Assembly (NCBI GenBank): GCA_023433505.1
Contig: JAEZCO010000072.1
Span: forward strand, 1-60,980
Length of the DNA: 60,980 bases
Direction: 5' to 3'
From: Bacillota bacterium
Lineage (GTDB): Bacteria > Bacillota > Clostridia > Acetivibrionales > DTU013
The notes under the pieces were generated by a model. It ran no database searches and was not told the DNA's origin. It was given only the letters and a program-made list of their open reading frames with translations. The first letter of the stretch is position 1; every line of letters begins with the position of its first letter. Both the position numbers and the translations under genes were made by a program. Shown here piece by piece: positions 8,080 through 16,724 of the stretch.

Positions 8080-9174
8080 CTACCTAACAACTCTTGCGTT
8101 TCCGCCTTCCATCAGCTTTTCAACCTCTTTCAGGCTCGCCATGGAGGTATCCCCAGGTGTGGTCATGGCAAGAGCGCCATGCGCTGCCCCATAGTTAACG
8201 GCTTTTTCAGCATTTCCATATTCAAGCAGCCCAAAGACAAGCCCTGAAGCAAAACTATCGCCCCCGCCTACCCTGTCGAGGATTTCAAGTCCGTCATATT
8301 GACGCGATAGATGAAAGCCGCCGTCCATCCGGCATATTGCCGACCAGTCATTGACAGTGGCTGATTTCACAGTTCTGAGTGTAGTCGCGATAACCTGCAT
8401 GTTGGGGTATTCCCTTACCACCTCGTCCAGCATTTTTTTATAACCCTCGATTTCAAGCTTTCCGAATTGCTCATCCACCCCTTCTACCATAAACCCCAGA
8501 CAGGCAGTGAAATCTTCTTCATTCCCTATCATCACATCCACATAACCGGCAATTTCCCTGTTGACCTCCCGGGCCTTGCTCTTGCCGCCGATTCCATTCC
8601 ACAGAGACGGCCGGTAATTGAGGTCATAGGATACGACCGTCCCGTATTTCTTGGCTGTCTTTACAGCTTCAAGCACCAGCTCCGGTGTCGTTTCCGAAAG
8701 AGCCGCGTAGATTCCGCCCGTATGAAACCATCGGGTACCCAGCTCTCCGAATATGTAATCCCAGTCCACCTCTCCCGCCTTCAGCCGGGCCGCTGCTGTA
8801 TTGGCCCTGTCGGGAACGCCCACCGCCCCCCGGACGCCAAAGCCCCTTTCGGTAAAATTCAAGCCGTTTCTCACACTCCGGCCGATCCCATCGTAAGGGA
8901 CCCATTTTATCAGCGAGACATCCACGCCGCCCTGCATGACCATATCCTCAAGCAATCTCCCGACCTCATTGTCGGCAAAAGCTGTCACAACCGCCGTCCT
9001 CAACCCGAAACATTTGCGGAGTCCCCTTGCGACGTTGTATTCTCCGCCGCCCTCCCAGGCCTTGAATTCACGCGCCGTCCGTATCCTGCCCTCACCGGGG
9101 TCCAGCCGCAGCATGATTTCACCAAGTGAGATGCAGTCATACCGGCATTCCCTGGCAGACTTAATTTCAAGCAT
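8080..9174 (-). CDS. PfkB-family sugar kinase, probably 2-keto-3-deoxygluconate kinase type
   Basis: About 364 residues from ATG 9174, preceded by GGTGGGA; it overlaps the stop of the aldolase gene by 8 bases, so the two are translationally coupled. The first PfkB signature is present as EGGGEYNVARGLRK. The second, DRVGGGDSFASGLVFG, contains the catalytic Asp of the G-x-G-D anion hole, with GGGD where GAGD is usual. The sequence DYIFGELGTRWFHTGGI fits keto-deoxy-gluconate kinases. It would phosphorylate a 2-keto-3-deoxy sugar acid. Note that its neighbour is an aldolase of a family that normally takes the unphosphorylated compound. Confidence 0.85.
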   Translation of the reverse strand: MLEIKSARECRYDCISLGEIMLRLDPGEGRIRTAREFKAWEGGGEYNVARGLRKCFGLRTAVVTAFADNEVGRLLEDMVMQGGVDVSLIKWVPYDGIGRSVRNGLNFTERGFGVRGAVGVPDRANTAAARLKAGEVDWDYIFGELGTRWFHTGGIYAALSETTPELVLEAVKTAKKYGTVVSYDLNYRPSLWNGIGGKSKAREVNREIAGYVDVMIGNEEDFTACLGFMVEGVDEQFGKLEIEGYKKMLDEVVREYPNMQVIATTLRTVKSATVNDWSAICRMDGGFHLSRQYDGLEILDRVGGGDSFASGLVFGLLEYGNAEKAVNYGAAHGALAMTTPGDTSMASLKEVEKLMEGGNARVVR

Positions 9175-9946
9175 TATTCCCACCAGCCTTTTTTATTATC
9201 GCTTTTAAAGCTTTGCCCGATGCCTCTTGGAGATAAACCGTATCCATTCCCAGGGCAATAAACGTGAACCCGTCTTTTAAAGCCCTGTCCACGGTATCCT
9301 CATCCGGTCTTACAATATGCATTCCGGCAGATTTGCCATGCCTTTCGCAAGCTTCCGCCACCTTTCTGCAGGCTTCCTGAATGACCGGGTGCGAAGTTTT
9401 CCCCGTAATCCCGTAGGAACCGCTCATATCATAAGGTCCGATAAAAACTCCATCAACGCCTTCCACTGCCAGAATGGCGTCTATGTTTTCTACCGCCTGC
9501 CGTGATTCAATCATTACGACAACAGCAATCTCGCGGTTGGCGGATTCGGCGTAACTGTCAAAATCGGTCCCCCAGTTGTTTGCCCTGCAGTACGCAAAGC
9601 CCCTGACGCCTCCAGGCGGGTATTTGGCGGCAGCAACAGCTTTTGCCGCTTCCTCTGCAGTATTTACAAGAGGAACGATCACACCCATGGACCCGGCGTC
9701 AAGCACCTGCCTGATTGCCAGTGTATCGTTTTCACGCACCCTTGCCAGCGGTACCGTTCCACGCCCGTGCATCCCGCGTGCCACTGCCGAGAAGGTCTGA
9801 ATGTCAATGTCCGTATGCTCACAGTCGGCGGCTATCCATTGGTAACCGGCATTTGCAAATATTTCGGCGATACCGGGGTGTCCAAGCTGTATCCAGGTAC
9901 CTATCGTCAGTTTTCTTTCCAGAAGTGCCTTTCTCACCGCATTCAT
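9167..9946 (-). CDS. HpcH/HpaI-family aldolase (2-keto-3-deoxy sugar acid aldolase type)
   Basis: 259 residues, the usual length for the family. Family blocks visible: IGTWIQLGHPGIAEIFANAG, AADCEHT, YPPGGVRGFAYCRAN, the metal-ligand MIES, and GVFIGPYDMSGSYG. These class II enzymes cleave a 2-keto-3-deoxy acid to pyruvate and an aldehyde using a divalent metal. Relatives include GarL, YfaU and HpaI. Together with the downstream PfkB kinase and hydroxyacid dehydrogenase it suggests degradation of an acidic or deoxy sugar to pyruvate. GAGGG precedes the ATG. Confidence 0.88.
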   Translation of the reverse strand: MNAVRKALLERKLTIGTWIQLGHPGIAEIFANAGYQWIAADCEHTDIDIQTFSAVARGMHGRGTVPLARVRENDTLAIRQVLDAGSMGVIVPLVNTAEEAAKAVAAAKYPPGGVRGFAYCRANNWGTDFDSYAESANREIAVVVMIESRQAVENIDAILAVEGVDGVFIGPYDMSGSYGITGKTSHPVIQEACRKVAEACERHGKSAGMHIVRPDEDTVDRALKDGFTFIALGMDTVYLQEASGKALKAIIKKAGGNNA

Positions 9947-10055
9947 AATCCTATAACCCTCCCTTACACTATCCTCAATGCAGCTTTATTATTTGCGGCA
10001 ATGGATTGTGTTCTCCGTTCATATTTACCTCTCCCCGCCGCATATTACAGGCCTT

Positions 10056-11489
10056 TTACGTCCGGCTGCTCTCTATCCACCTGTCCTCCAGGACTTCGCG
10101 GGACGGCCCGGCAGGATCGGGCTCAAGGCCCGGTATATAGCTGCAGGCTTCCAGAAGGATATCGCCGACCTTGCCATGAATCCCTGCAACATGATGAATG
10201 TATGGGCCTTTTACGATTTTCCTCTCCCATTTCGGCCAGTTGTCCACCTCAAGCCACACGTAGGTCCCCCGTGTTTTCGGACCGTCCACGCCTCTTCCTT
10301 CTCCCATCAAAAGGCTGTAATTTCCTCCATCGCCGTCAAACCGTGCGACTGTAATGTCACCACCCTTGATTTCCCACTCGCAGGTCCCGAACTTTTGGTC
10401 ATGCAGGATCCAATGCCTGCCTACCCATGCGGTGGAAGAATCTTTTGCAAGTGAATGCGGGAAGGGGCCGCAATGCCACAGAAGCTCGGCATTGGGATTA
10501 TCCGGATGCCTTACCGTGACATCTCCGAAGAAATGCGGTTTTTCGTCCATACATGCAGCTTGAAGCATCACTGCACTCACCGCTCCGTGAATATCCGTCT
10601 CGCAGGCACACGGGAAGCCGTCGTCCGCAAGAAGCGAATTTGCAAGACAAGGCATTATTCCGTATATGCTTTGAAGGGCACTCCAGCATTGGATTGCAGC
10701 TGCGCTGCATTTGTATTCGCCGGCAATTTCCATAATCGCACATTTCAGGGCAGCAATTTTTTCAACGGATTCCTCCGCCTCCGAATAGTTGATTCCTGAT
10801 TTTATATCGTGATAAACTTGGTTAAAGGGCTCCATTTTAGCCTTCCGGATGGTTTCCGCCCTGTCGGCCGCTTCCTGGAGCGTAACCGGGTATACCTGTA
10901 TCCCAAACTTCTCCAACAGCTCATTTTCATTCACCATGACACTCCAGAATCCTGCGGGCCTCGTTGAAATCTGCAGAATCCTCAGCTTTCTGAAAGCTCT
11001 TACCACGTTTGAAACGGAGAGGAACCTGTCAAAACCGTTTTTAAAGTAGCTGCTGTCCGGGCTGCAGTTATTCAGGTAGGTAAAAGGCACCTTGAATCTG
11101 CGCAGCACCTTTCCTGTTGCAAACAGGCCGCACTGGCTGTCCCTCGTCCTTATGCCGCTCTCCAGCGGAGCATCATCCCTCGGTCCCCAGATCAGGACCG
11201 GAACATTCATTTCCCTGGCCGCTTTTGCAACCAGGTCTTCCGTCCCGAAATTGCAGTGCGGAAAGAACAATGCATCAACCTTTTCCTGCTTTAGCCGGCC
11301 TATAATGCTGTCAAGATCCTCTTCAGCATATAGCAGCCCTTCGTTGTTAATGCCTTCGAGATCGACAATGGTCAAACCCGGTCTTTTGATTTCACCGGCA
11401 ACAATGTTCTTGTACCGTATGGCTTCCTCAACACTGAAAAGATCCCTGCGCGTCGGCACATATCCAATCTTCAGTCTGCTTCTTTCCAT
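10056..11489 (-). CDS. L-fucose/L-arabinose isomerase-family protein
   Basis: 477 residues, start ATG with GGAGGT upstream. Fold-level features of the FucI/AraA superfamily are visible: an N-terminal Rossmann-like domain (KIGYVPTRRDLFSVEEA, then VDALFFPHCNFGTE), a middle domain with AIQCWSALQSIYGIMPC, CACETDIHGAVSAV, and a C-terminal DGDGGNYSLLMGEGRGVDG. The family isomerises aldoses to ketoses with a metal. The E of CETDIHG is a likely metal ligand. The exact sugar cannot be read from sequence. It sits between a Gfo/Idh/MocA enzyme and the aldolase, and so probably opens or isomerises the operon's sugar. Confidence 0.8.
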   Translation of the reverse strand: MERSRLKIGYVPTRRDLFSVEEAIRYKNIVAGEIKRPGLTIVDLEGINNEGLLYAEEDLDSIIGRLKQEKVDALFFPHCNFGTEDLVAKAAREMNVPVLIWGPRDDAPLESGIRTRDSQCGLFATGKVLRRFKVPFTYLNNCSPDSSYFKNGFDRFLSVSNVVRAFRKLRILQISTRPAGFWSVMVNENELLEKFGIQVYPVTLQEAADRAETIRKAKMEPFNQVYHDIKSGINYSEAEESVEKIAALKCAIMEIAGEYKCSAAAIQCWSALQSIYGIMPCLANSLLADDGFPCACETDIHGAVSAVMLQAACMDEKPHFFGDVTVRHPDNPNAELLWHCGPFPHSLAKDSSTAWVGRHWILHDQKFGTCEWEIKGGDITVARFDGDGGNYSLLMGEGRGVDGPKTRGTYVWLEVDNWPKWERKIVKGPYIHHVAGIHGKVGDILLEACSYIPGLEPDPAGPSREVLEDRWIESSRT

Positions 11490-11548
11490 GGGAGCACCTC
11501 CATTACACCTGTAAAAATATGACTATTCATCATTCCCTGAACAAGAAA

Positions 11549-12556
11549 CTAAAGGATTACTTCCTTTCCGGTCCGTCCGGATTCATAGATGGCATCGACA
11601 ATCCTTTGGACCTTTAACCCGTCCGCTCCTGAAACCGGCGGCTCCGAACCTTTTTCAACCGCAGTGCAGAAATACCTCAATTCCTTTTCAATGTGTTCTT
11701 CAGTCGTAAAATCCACTTCTTCCGAATTCATTTCCTTTTCCGCAAAAAGCCTGCCTTTTCCGATGCCGGGCAGCTCGTTGTTCCAGCACATGGTCCCCAC
11801 TGCCCGGATCTGGCCTTTTCTGCCGACAACCGTGTAATTGTGCATATTGCCGCGTACAAAGGAAACATTCATGGATACGCGGGCTCCGGACCTGAACTGA
11901 AGGATGGCATCCGAATCGATTTCAATGGTGTTTTCATCTTTTTCCGGGTTTACATAGGCCATAACCGAATACACTTCATCGTCCAGAAGAAAAGCCGCCA
12001 GGTCGATCAAATGCGGTGCAAGGTCCATCAGCGGCCCGCCGCCGCTCATTTTGGGATCACATCTCCAGCCGGCAGTCTCCGGGTTGTAGCCTCCAAGATT
12101 GAAAGACATGGATAGATGGGATACCTTCCCAACGGTTTCATCGGATATCATGCGCTTTACGGTTTCCTGCGCCCCCTGGAAACGGTAACAGAAGCCCATT
12201 CCAATCTTTACCCCGTTCCTGCTGCAGGCTTCCAGCATTTCTTCGCATTCAGCTGCATTCATCCCCATCGGTTTCTGGCAGAATATATGCTTTCCGGCAT
12301 TTGCCGCAGCAATGACCTGCTCCCGGTGAAACACATTGGGACTTGCAATATAGATGACATCCACAGCTTCCTGCCGTAAAAGTTCTTCAAAGCTTGAGCA
12401 TTTCAAAGCGATTCCAAATTCACTGCAAACCCTGTCCAGGGTTGCCTTATTCATGTCAAAAGCCGCAACGGCCTTTGCATTTTTCACTTTCGCCATCATT
12501 GGCAGTACGGCTTTTTCTATAAAGCCCCCGCATCCGCACATTCCGAATCTGATCAT
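11549..12556 (-). CDS. Gfo/Idh/MocA-family oxidoreductase
   Basis: 335 residues. The N-terminal NAD(P)-binding motif is FGMCGCGGFIEKAVLP. The usual E-K-P motif around residue 95 reads IFCQKPMGMNAAE, with Gln in place of Glu but the catalytic Lys kept. The C-terminal beta-sheet domain includes GGGPLMDLAPHLIDLAAFLL with the likely catalytic His. Such enzymes oxidise or reduce a hydroxyl of a sugar or cyclitol. It is separated by a REP-like hairpin tract from the upstream 685-codon gene, which may affect differential expression. Confidence 0.88.
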   Translation of the reverse strand: MIRFGMCGCGGFIEKAVLPMMAKVKNAKAVAAFDMNKATLDRVCSEFGIALKCSSFEELLRQEAVDVIYIASPNVFHREQVIAAANAGKHIFCQKPMGMNAAECEEMLEACSRNGVKIGMGFCYRFQGAQETVKRMISDETVGKVSHLSMSFNLGGYNPETAGWRCDPKMSGGGPLMDLAPHLIDLAAFLLDDEVYSVMAYVNPEKDENTIEIDSDAILQFRSGARVSMNVSFVRGNMHNYTVVGRKGQIRAVGTMCWNNELPGIGKGRLFAEKEMNSEEVDFTTEEHIEKELRYFCTAVEKGSEPPVSGADGLKVQRIVDAIYESGRTGKEVIL

Positions 12557-12609
12557 ATCTGCTGCCTCCGTTTCATTATCAGGTTGTTTTATGTAACTTT
12601 CATCGATTC

Positions 12610-12726
12610 GCAGGTAGTAGGGGCGATCATTGATCGCCTTTCCTGGTAATACGATAGTTTGTGTGCGGCAAGGAGACGGACCTCCGGTCGCATAAAATGA
12701 GCCACGGAACCATCCCCTGACTCATT
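12610..12726. repeat. REP-like palindrome cluster in an intercistronic gap
   Basis: Three dyads lie in 117 bases. GGCGATCATTGATCGCC (12622-12638) is an 8-bp stem with a single central base and recurs exactly at 31085-31101. GACGGACCTCCGGTC follows around 12675. AATGAG (12696-12701) pairs with CTCATT (12721-12726) around a core containing GGAACCATCCCC, which resembles clostridial REP elements with GGGGACGGTTC-like cores. The last dyad touches the stop codon of the 685-residue gene. They could act as mRNA processing or stability elements. Confidence 0.7.
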
Positions 12727-14782
12727 AACGGTCTCCGGACCCATCCGCATCCAGCACTTCCATCAAGCCCTCCAGGACTGCCCCGGAAGCCCAGGAATGG
12801 GCACAGAACCATGTGCTCGACGGACTCCCGTCGGGATATCTTTCCGCCAGCAGGGAATCCGTATAACAAAAACGCTCATTGATCAAGCCTTTTTTGCCCC
12901 AGTCATAATCCCCGTCATAATGCAGGTACACCGTCAAAGTCCATTTCAGCGTATCTTCATACCTCTGTGCAAAATAAACATCTCCGGTGGTTTTCGCGGC
13001 ATACGCGATACTGCCCAAAATGGAACTGCCCATAGGATGGATGTGCGAATTGTTGACCGAGGTCACCGAACCGCCCGTCGAGCACCATTTCTTTGACTTC
13101 AGGGGTTCCAGCTCAGGCACCGCATTATATGCAAACTTCCAGGAAAATTCATATTCCAGTCCGGCTTTCAGGTCCTCCAGGAATTCCTGCCCTCCGGTAT
13201 TCCTGTGAAGGATGTGTGCGGCCTTGATAAAGGCAAGAATTCCTTCTTCATCGGGGCTTTTAAAAATATCGTGGGGGCCGCCGTAGACATTGAACTCCTT
13301 CACAAAGCTCCGGTAGTGCTGCATGGCCTTTTGGGCCGCAAACAAAAATGCGGACTCACTTGTCAGTTCATACCCCAGAGCAAACGCCGGGGTAAACCAG
13401 CATCCGCTGAAGCCATCCTTGTCCAGAATGCTTCCATCCGTCTCACTGTACGTATACCCAAAGCTGCCTTCCTCCCCCTGGGCTGCGGCAGCTCTGCCCA
13501 GTACGCCGACCGCTGCCTGGAGCCATTGTTCCCGCACAAACCCTTTTTGCTTTAAAAGCCTATATGCTGAAAGCAGGTAGTAACAGGCCTGTCCGTTGAT
13601 GTATCCCGAATGTCCGGGGTTCTCAAGCATCCTGTACCACCAGCCGCGTGTATTCCATTCTTCCTTGCCGGGGTCGAAATTTTCAAAAAAAAGCCCTGAC
13701 GCCGCGGATAATGCATTCGTTGCAACATTATCAAAAACGGAACCGGCTTTATCGGCCCAATCATTTCTGCCAAGTCTCACCCCTGCATGAAGCAGAGGAC
13801 AGGCGCTTCTTAATCCGCCGGCCCAGGCCGTATTGAACAGCCCATTCCGGTATCCGGTGCTATCGGAACCGGGATTGTAGGACATGGTAACGAAGAAGTT
13901 GCCGGCCTCCCTGCAATATCCATATTCTGCAAGCGCAGCTGCAACCGCTTCCGCTGCATCCTTAACAGACCCCGAATAATTCACCTGATCATGCTGCAGC
14001 CCGTAGCTTTTCCGCATCAGGCCCGATGCGCCCGTCCGGATGCCGGCGCATTTTTCACTCAAAAAGAAAACTTCCGCCTCCGCCGTCCCTTCCGAGAAAT
14101 CGGCATAAGCCTCCGGGCGGCCTGAAAAATTCCTTCCCGGAATTACACTGTAGGTGTATGGCACATTACAAAATCCAATTGAAAACGATATCCGGCGCAA
14201 GCCTGTATTACTGATGCCAATGCCGGTTTTTCCGGCAGCTTTCCGCCCATCAAGGGTGAAAGTGTCTCTTCCGCCTATTGCATAGGCAGTACCCTCCCCA
14301 AGCAAGGCTGAAAACCCATGCGTGGACCGGTCCGTTCTTACAAGCCACTCTTCCGCTTGCCAGGGTTTGTCAAAGCCTCCGGCCGTCGAATCGGTCAGTT
14401 GGGGATACGTTGCCCACCGGCTGCCGCCGCCCCTGTTATAACCATACATAAATCCCGGCACAAAGGGAAAATAGCTGCCGCCCGGCACTTCCCACACGAG
14501 CCTGACAATGCCGCAGCCCTTTCCCCCGGCTGCAAATCTGCCCGCCAGGGCCCCCTCCACGGATTCCAGCATCAGCGACGCCTCAACTGTGCCGTCTGCC
14601 TCCGCCCATTCTACTTTTTGGAGCCCTTCCGTACTGCAAGCCGATACCGCCTTCAGCAGTACCGGCCTGTAAAAGTTGTCATTTCCCGGCCTGATAAGAA
14701 AAGCTCTTACAACCCCGTGTTCAGTTTTGTCTGTTGTATCCGAGATTACCGCTTCACCGTTCTTTATTTCAAATAAAAGCAT
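12725..14782 (-). CDS. Large alpha/alpha-barrel-like protein of unknown activity
   Basis: 685 residues, start ATG with AAAGGAGAG upstream. The N-terminal third (to about 270) is beta-rich. The rest looks helical, with repeated motifs such as NTRGWWYRMLENPGHSGYING, FSGCWFTPAFALGYEL and CAHSWASGAVLEG, as in (alpha/alpha)6 toroid glycosidases, lyases and epimerases. There is no signal peptide, so it is cytoplasmic. I could not place it in a numbered glycosidase or lyase family. Lying inside the operon between the aldo/keto reductase and the Gfo/Idh/MocA gene, it may split an unusual glycoside or uronide. Confidence 0.65.
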   Translation of the reverse strand: MLLFEIKNGEAVISDTTDKTEHGVVRAFLIRPGNDNFYRPVLLKAVSACSTEGLQKVEWAEADGTVEASLMLESVEGALAGRFAAGGKGCGIVRLVWEVPGGSYFPFVPGFMYGYNRGGGSRWATYPQLTDSTAGGFDKPWQAEEWLVRTDRSTHGFSALLGEGTAYAIGGRDTFTLDGRKAAGKTGIGISNTGLRRISFSIGFCNVPYTYSVIPGRNFSGRPEAYADFSEGTAEAEVFFLSEKCAGIRTGASGLMRKSYGLQHDQVNYSGSVKDAAEAVAAALAEYGYCREAGNFFVTMSYNPGSDSTGYRNGLFNTAWAGGLRSACPLLHAGVRLGRNDWADKAGSVFDNVATNALSAASGLFFENFDPGKEEWNTRGWWYRMLENPGHSGYINGQACYYLLSAYRLLKQKGFVREQWLQAAVGVLGRAAAAQGEEGSFGYTYSETDGSILDKDGFSGCWFTPAFALGYELTSESAFLFAAQKAMQHYRSFVKEFNVYGGPHDIFKSPDEEGILAFIKAAHILHRNTGGQEFLEDLKAGLEYEFSWKFAYNAVPELEPLKSKKWCSTGGSVTSVNNSHIHPMGSSILGSIAYAAKTTGDVYFAQRYEDTLKWTLTVYLHYDGDYDWGKKGLINERFCYTDSLLAERYPDGSPSSTWFCAHSWASGAVLEGLMEVLDADGSGDR

Positions 14783-14809
14783 GGGCGGAACTCTCCTTTT
14801 TCTTGAAAC

Positions 14810-15721
14810 CTACTCTACCGCTGCCGCAGCGTCGTCAATCTGCTCTGTTTTCTTTACTCCCACAATTGCTGAGACAACCGCAGGCTGCCTCAGCGTCCAG
14901 CGTATCGCATACTGCGTCATTGTAAGATTTTCCTTCTGCGCATCCTTCTCGATACTCTCCAGCTTCGCATACAGCTCATCGTCGAAATTCCAAACCCAGT
15001 CAGGCTTTTCAGCCTTTCTCGAGCCTTCCGGAACCGGTGCTCCCCTTTTATACTTGCCGGTCAGCAGCCCGCCCTGGAATATCTGATAAGGAACAACCGC
15101 AATGCCTTCCCTGTCACACAGCGGAATCATATCGTCCAATGAATCCTGTTTCAAAATGCTCAACGGAGGCTGGCATATCACAGGCTTCGGCAAGCCGGCC
15201 GCAGCTGCAGCCTTAATCAGGTTCCCAAGCTGCTGGGCGGAATAATTGCTTACCGCGTAATACCGGATCTTTCCTTCCCGCTTTGCCTTGTCCAGGGCAT
15301 AAACAATCTCTTCCGGCGGTGTCACCGGATCATGCCTGTGCACATAGTAAATATCGATTACATCGGTATCAAGCTTTTTCAGGCTTCTTTCAAGCTGCTT
15401 TTTTATTGCAGCCGGGCTTGTGTATTCATCCTCCGGTGCAGTGCCGACCTTCATTCCCACCTTTGTGGCAATAACGGCCTCATTCCTCCTGCCTCTAAGC
15501 GCTTTTCCCATGATTTCCTCAGCCACTCCGCCCGAGCTTCCCGGTACCCTCGCATAGCCCTCATACATATTGGCCGTATCAATAAAATTAATCCCCCTGT
15601 CCAGTGCGTGATGAACAAGCTTGACCGCATCCTGTTCCGCAACGGGAGTTCCGAAGGTCATGGTGCCGAGACATATTTTTGATACCTCCAGGTCTGTGCC
15701 TGGTATCCTGCATTTTTTCAT
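14810..15721 (-). CDS. Aldo/keto reductase
   Basis: 303 residues, slightly shorter than the 310-340 usual. The start LEVSKICLGTMTFGTP is typical. The catalytic tetrad can be read as Asp48 (FIDTANMYEG), Tyr53, Lys87 (VIATKVG) and the His in IYYVHRHDP. The C-terminal block AIRWTLRQPAVVSAIVGVKK supplies the NADP-binding end. It reduces a carbonyl of a sugar or oxidises a hydroxyl using NAD(P)H. The stop is 1 base from the start of the upstream-lying DapA-family gene, indicating tight coupling; the protein ends early in the last helix (DAAAAVE). Confidence 0.87.
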   Translation of the reverse strand: MKKCRIPGTDLEVSKICLGTMTFGTPVAEQDAVKLVHHALDRGINFIDTANMYEGYARVPGSSGGVAEEIMGKALRGRRNEAVIATKVGMKVGTAPEDEYTSPAAIKKQLERSLKKLDTDVIDIYYVHRHDPVTPPEEIVYALDKAKREGKIRYYAVSNYSAQQLGNLIKAAAAAGLPKPVICQPPLSILKQDSLDDMIPLCDREGIAVVPYQIFQGGLLTGKYKRGAPVPEGSRKAEKPDWVWNFDDELYAKLESIEKDAQKENLTMTQYAIRWTLRQPAVVSAIVGVKKTEQIDDAAAAVE

Positions 15722-15722
15722 C

Positions 15723-16631
15723 TCATCCTACCTCCGCCACTTTTGCAACGATTGCATCCATTTTCTCCCGAAGCTGGGGCAGTATGCTTTCAAAAACACC
15801 CGGCTTCAATTCGCTGTATGGCTTACGGAAACATCTTTCCGCGTATCCCATCTCCCGCATCAATGCTTCAAAAACCTCAACAATCCCATGCTTCCAGCCG
15901 ATATTGAGGAAATCCATGAAGGTCTTTTGGATATCGGCAGCTGCGTTTGTCTCTCCTGCTTTCATCCGGTTGTAAAGCTTCACATACATTTCCGGAAAGA
16001 GATTCTGCCAGGTCCCGATGCTGCCCTGTGCACCGTAAAGCATACCAAGGCAGACCAATTCGTCATAGCCGTTGTAAACCACAATATCCGGCCTTTCTAT
16101 CAGCAGCCTTCTCAAAAGGAACAGGTTCCAGTCCGTCATTTTCAATCCGACGACACCCTCCACATCCAGAAGCTCGACAAGCTGTTCCATGGAAGGATGC
16201 CTGAAGGTCACCGCAGGAATGTGATAAACCAGTACCGGCAGTCCAGAAGCCTTTGCTATCGTCTTGTAGTAATCAACGGTTTGGGATTGTCCCAGGCCTG
16301 CCGGCGGAATGCTGGATATTCCCAGAGCGCCGATGGATGCCGCATGCTCCGCAAGCTCAACCGAATCCCTCTGATGTGTGGCCCCCACATGAATGATGGC
16401 ATTCCCGCCAAACTCCTTTGACAGGCTGACTGCCGTTTCAGCGGCTTTTTTCCTCTCCTCGGCCCGGAGACGGAAGGCATCCCCTGTGCCGCCGCATACA
16501 TAAAGTCCGTTGATCCCGGCCTTATAAAGCCTACGAATGTTTGCCTCAAAGCAGTCAAGGAGGAATTTGTCATTTTCATCGCACGGACTGATTACAGGTG
16601 TATATATTCCATAAAATTTGCTATTGTCCAT
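15723..16631 (-). CDS. DapA/NanA-family aldolase (Schiff-base lyase)
   Basis: 302 residues from MDNSKFYG; GGCGG precedes this ATG, and the longer TTG frame is rejected. The class I aldolase signatures are YVCGGTGDAFRL (the usual GTTGE-type loop with a changed tail), Tyr136 in LPVLVYHIPA and the Schiff-base Lys164 in GVVGLKMTDWN. Members cleave or form 2-keto-3-deoxy acids, including N-acetylneuraminate, KDG and dihydrodipicolinate. With an acetylesterase and sialidase-like proteins nearby, a nonulosonic-acid or keto-deoxy sugar acid lyase is plausible. A biosynthetic DapA role is unlikely in this context. Confidence 0.85.
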   Translation of the reverse strand: MDNSKFYGIYTPVISPCDENDKFLLDCFEANIRRLYKAGINGLYVCGGTGDAFRLRAEERKKAAETAVSLSKEFGGNAIIHVGATHQRDSVELAEHAASIGALGISSIPPAGLGQSQTVDYYKTIAKASGLPVLVYHIPAVTFRHPSMEQLVELLDVEGVVGLKMTDWNLFLLRRLLIERPDIVVYNGYDELVCLGMLYGAQGSIGTWQNLFPEMYVKLYNRMKAGETNAAADIQKTFMDFLNIGWKHGIVEVFEALMREMGYAERCFRKPYSELKPGVFESILPQLREKMDAIVAKVAEVG

Positions 16632-16724
16632 TTTATCCGCCAATCTGCCGCATTGCCGCGGCTATGTTCCGGAAATGCCCGCCTTCCGGCAATACAAGCT
16701 CAGACAGGCAGGCATCCCGCTTTT

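Noticed and set aside
8467..9129. 220-codon plus-strand open frame
   Set aside because: Complementary to the PfkB kinase, whose motifs are clear on the other strand.
12627..12869. 80-codon minus-strand frame over the REP-like tract
   Set aside because: Its sequence is produced by the palindromes and the overlapping end of the 685-codon gene; no start signal.
15621..16421. 266-codon plus-strand open frame
   Set aside because: It lies opposite the aldo/keto reductase and DapA-family genes, has no ribosome binding site and no family features; it is a reverse-strand shadow.
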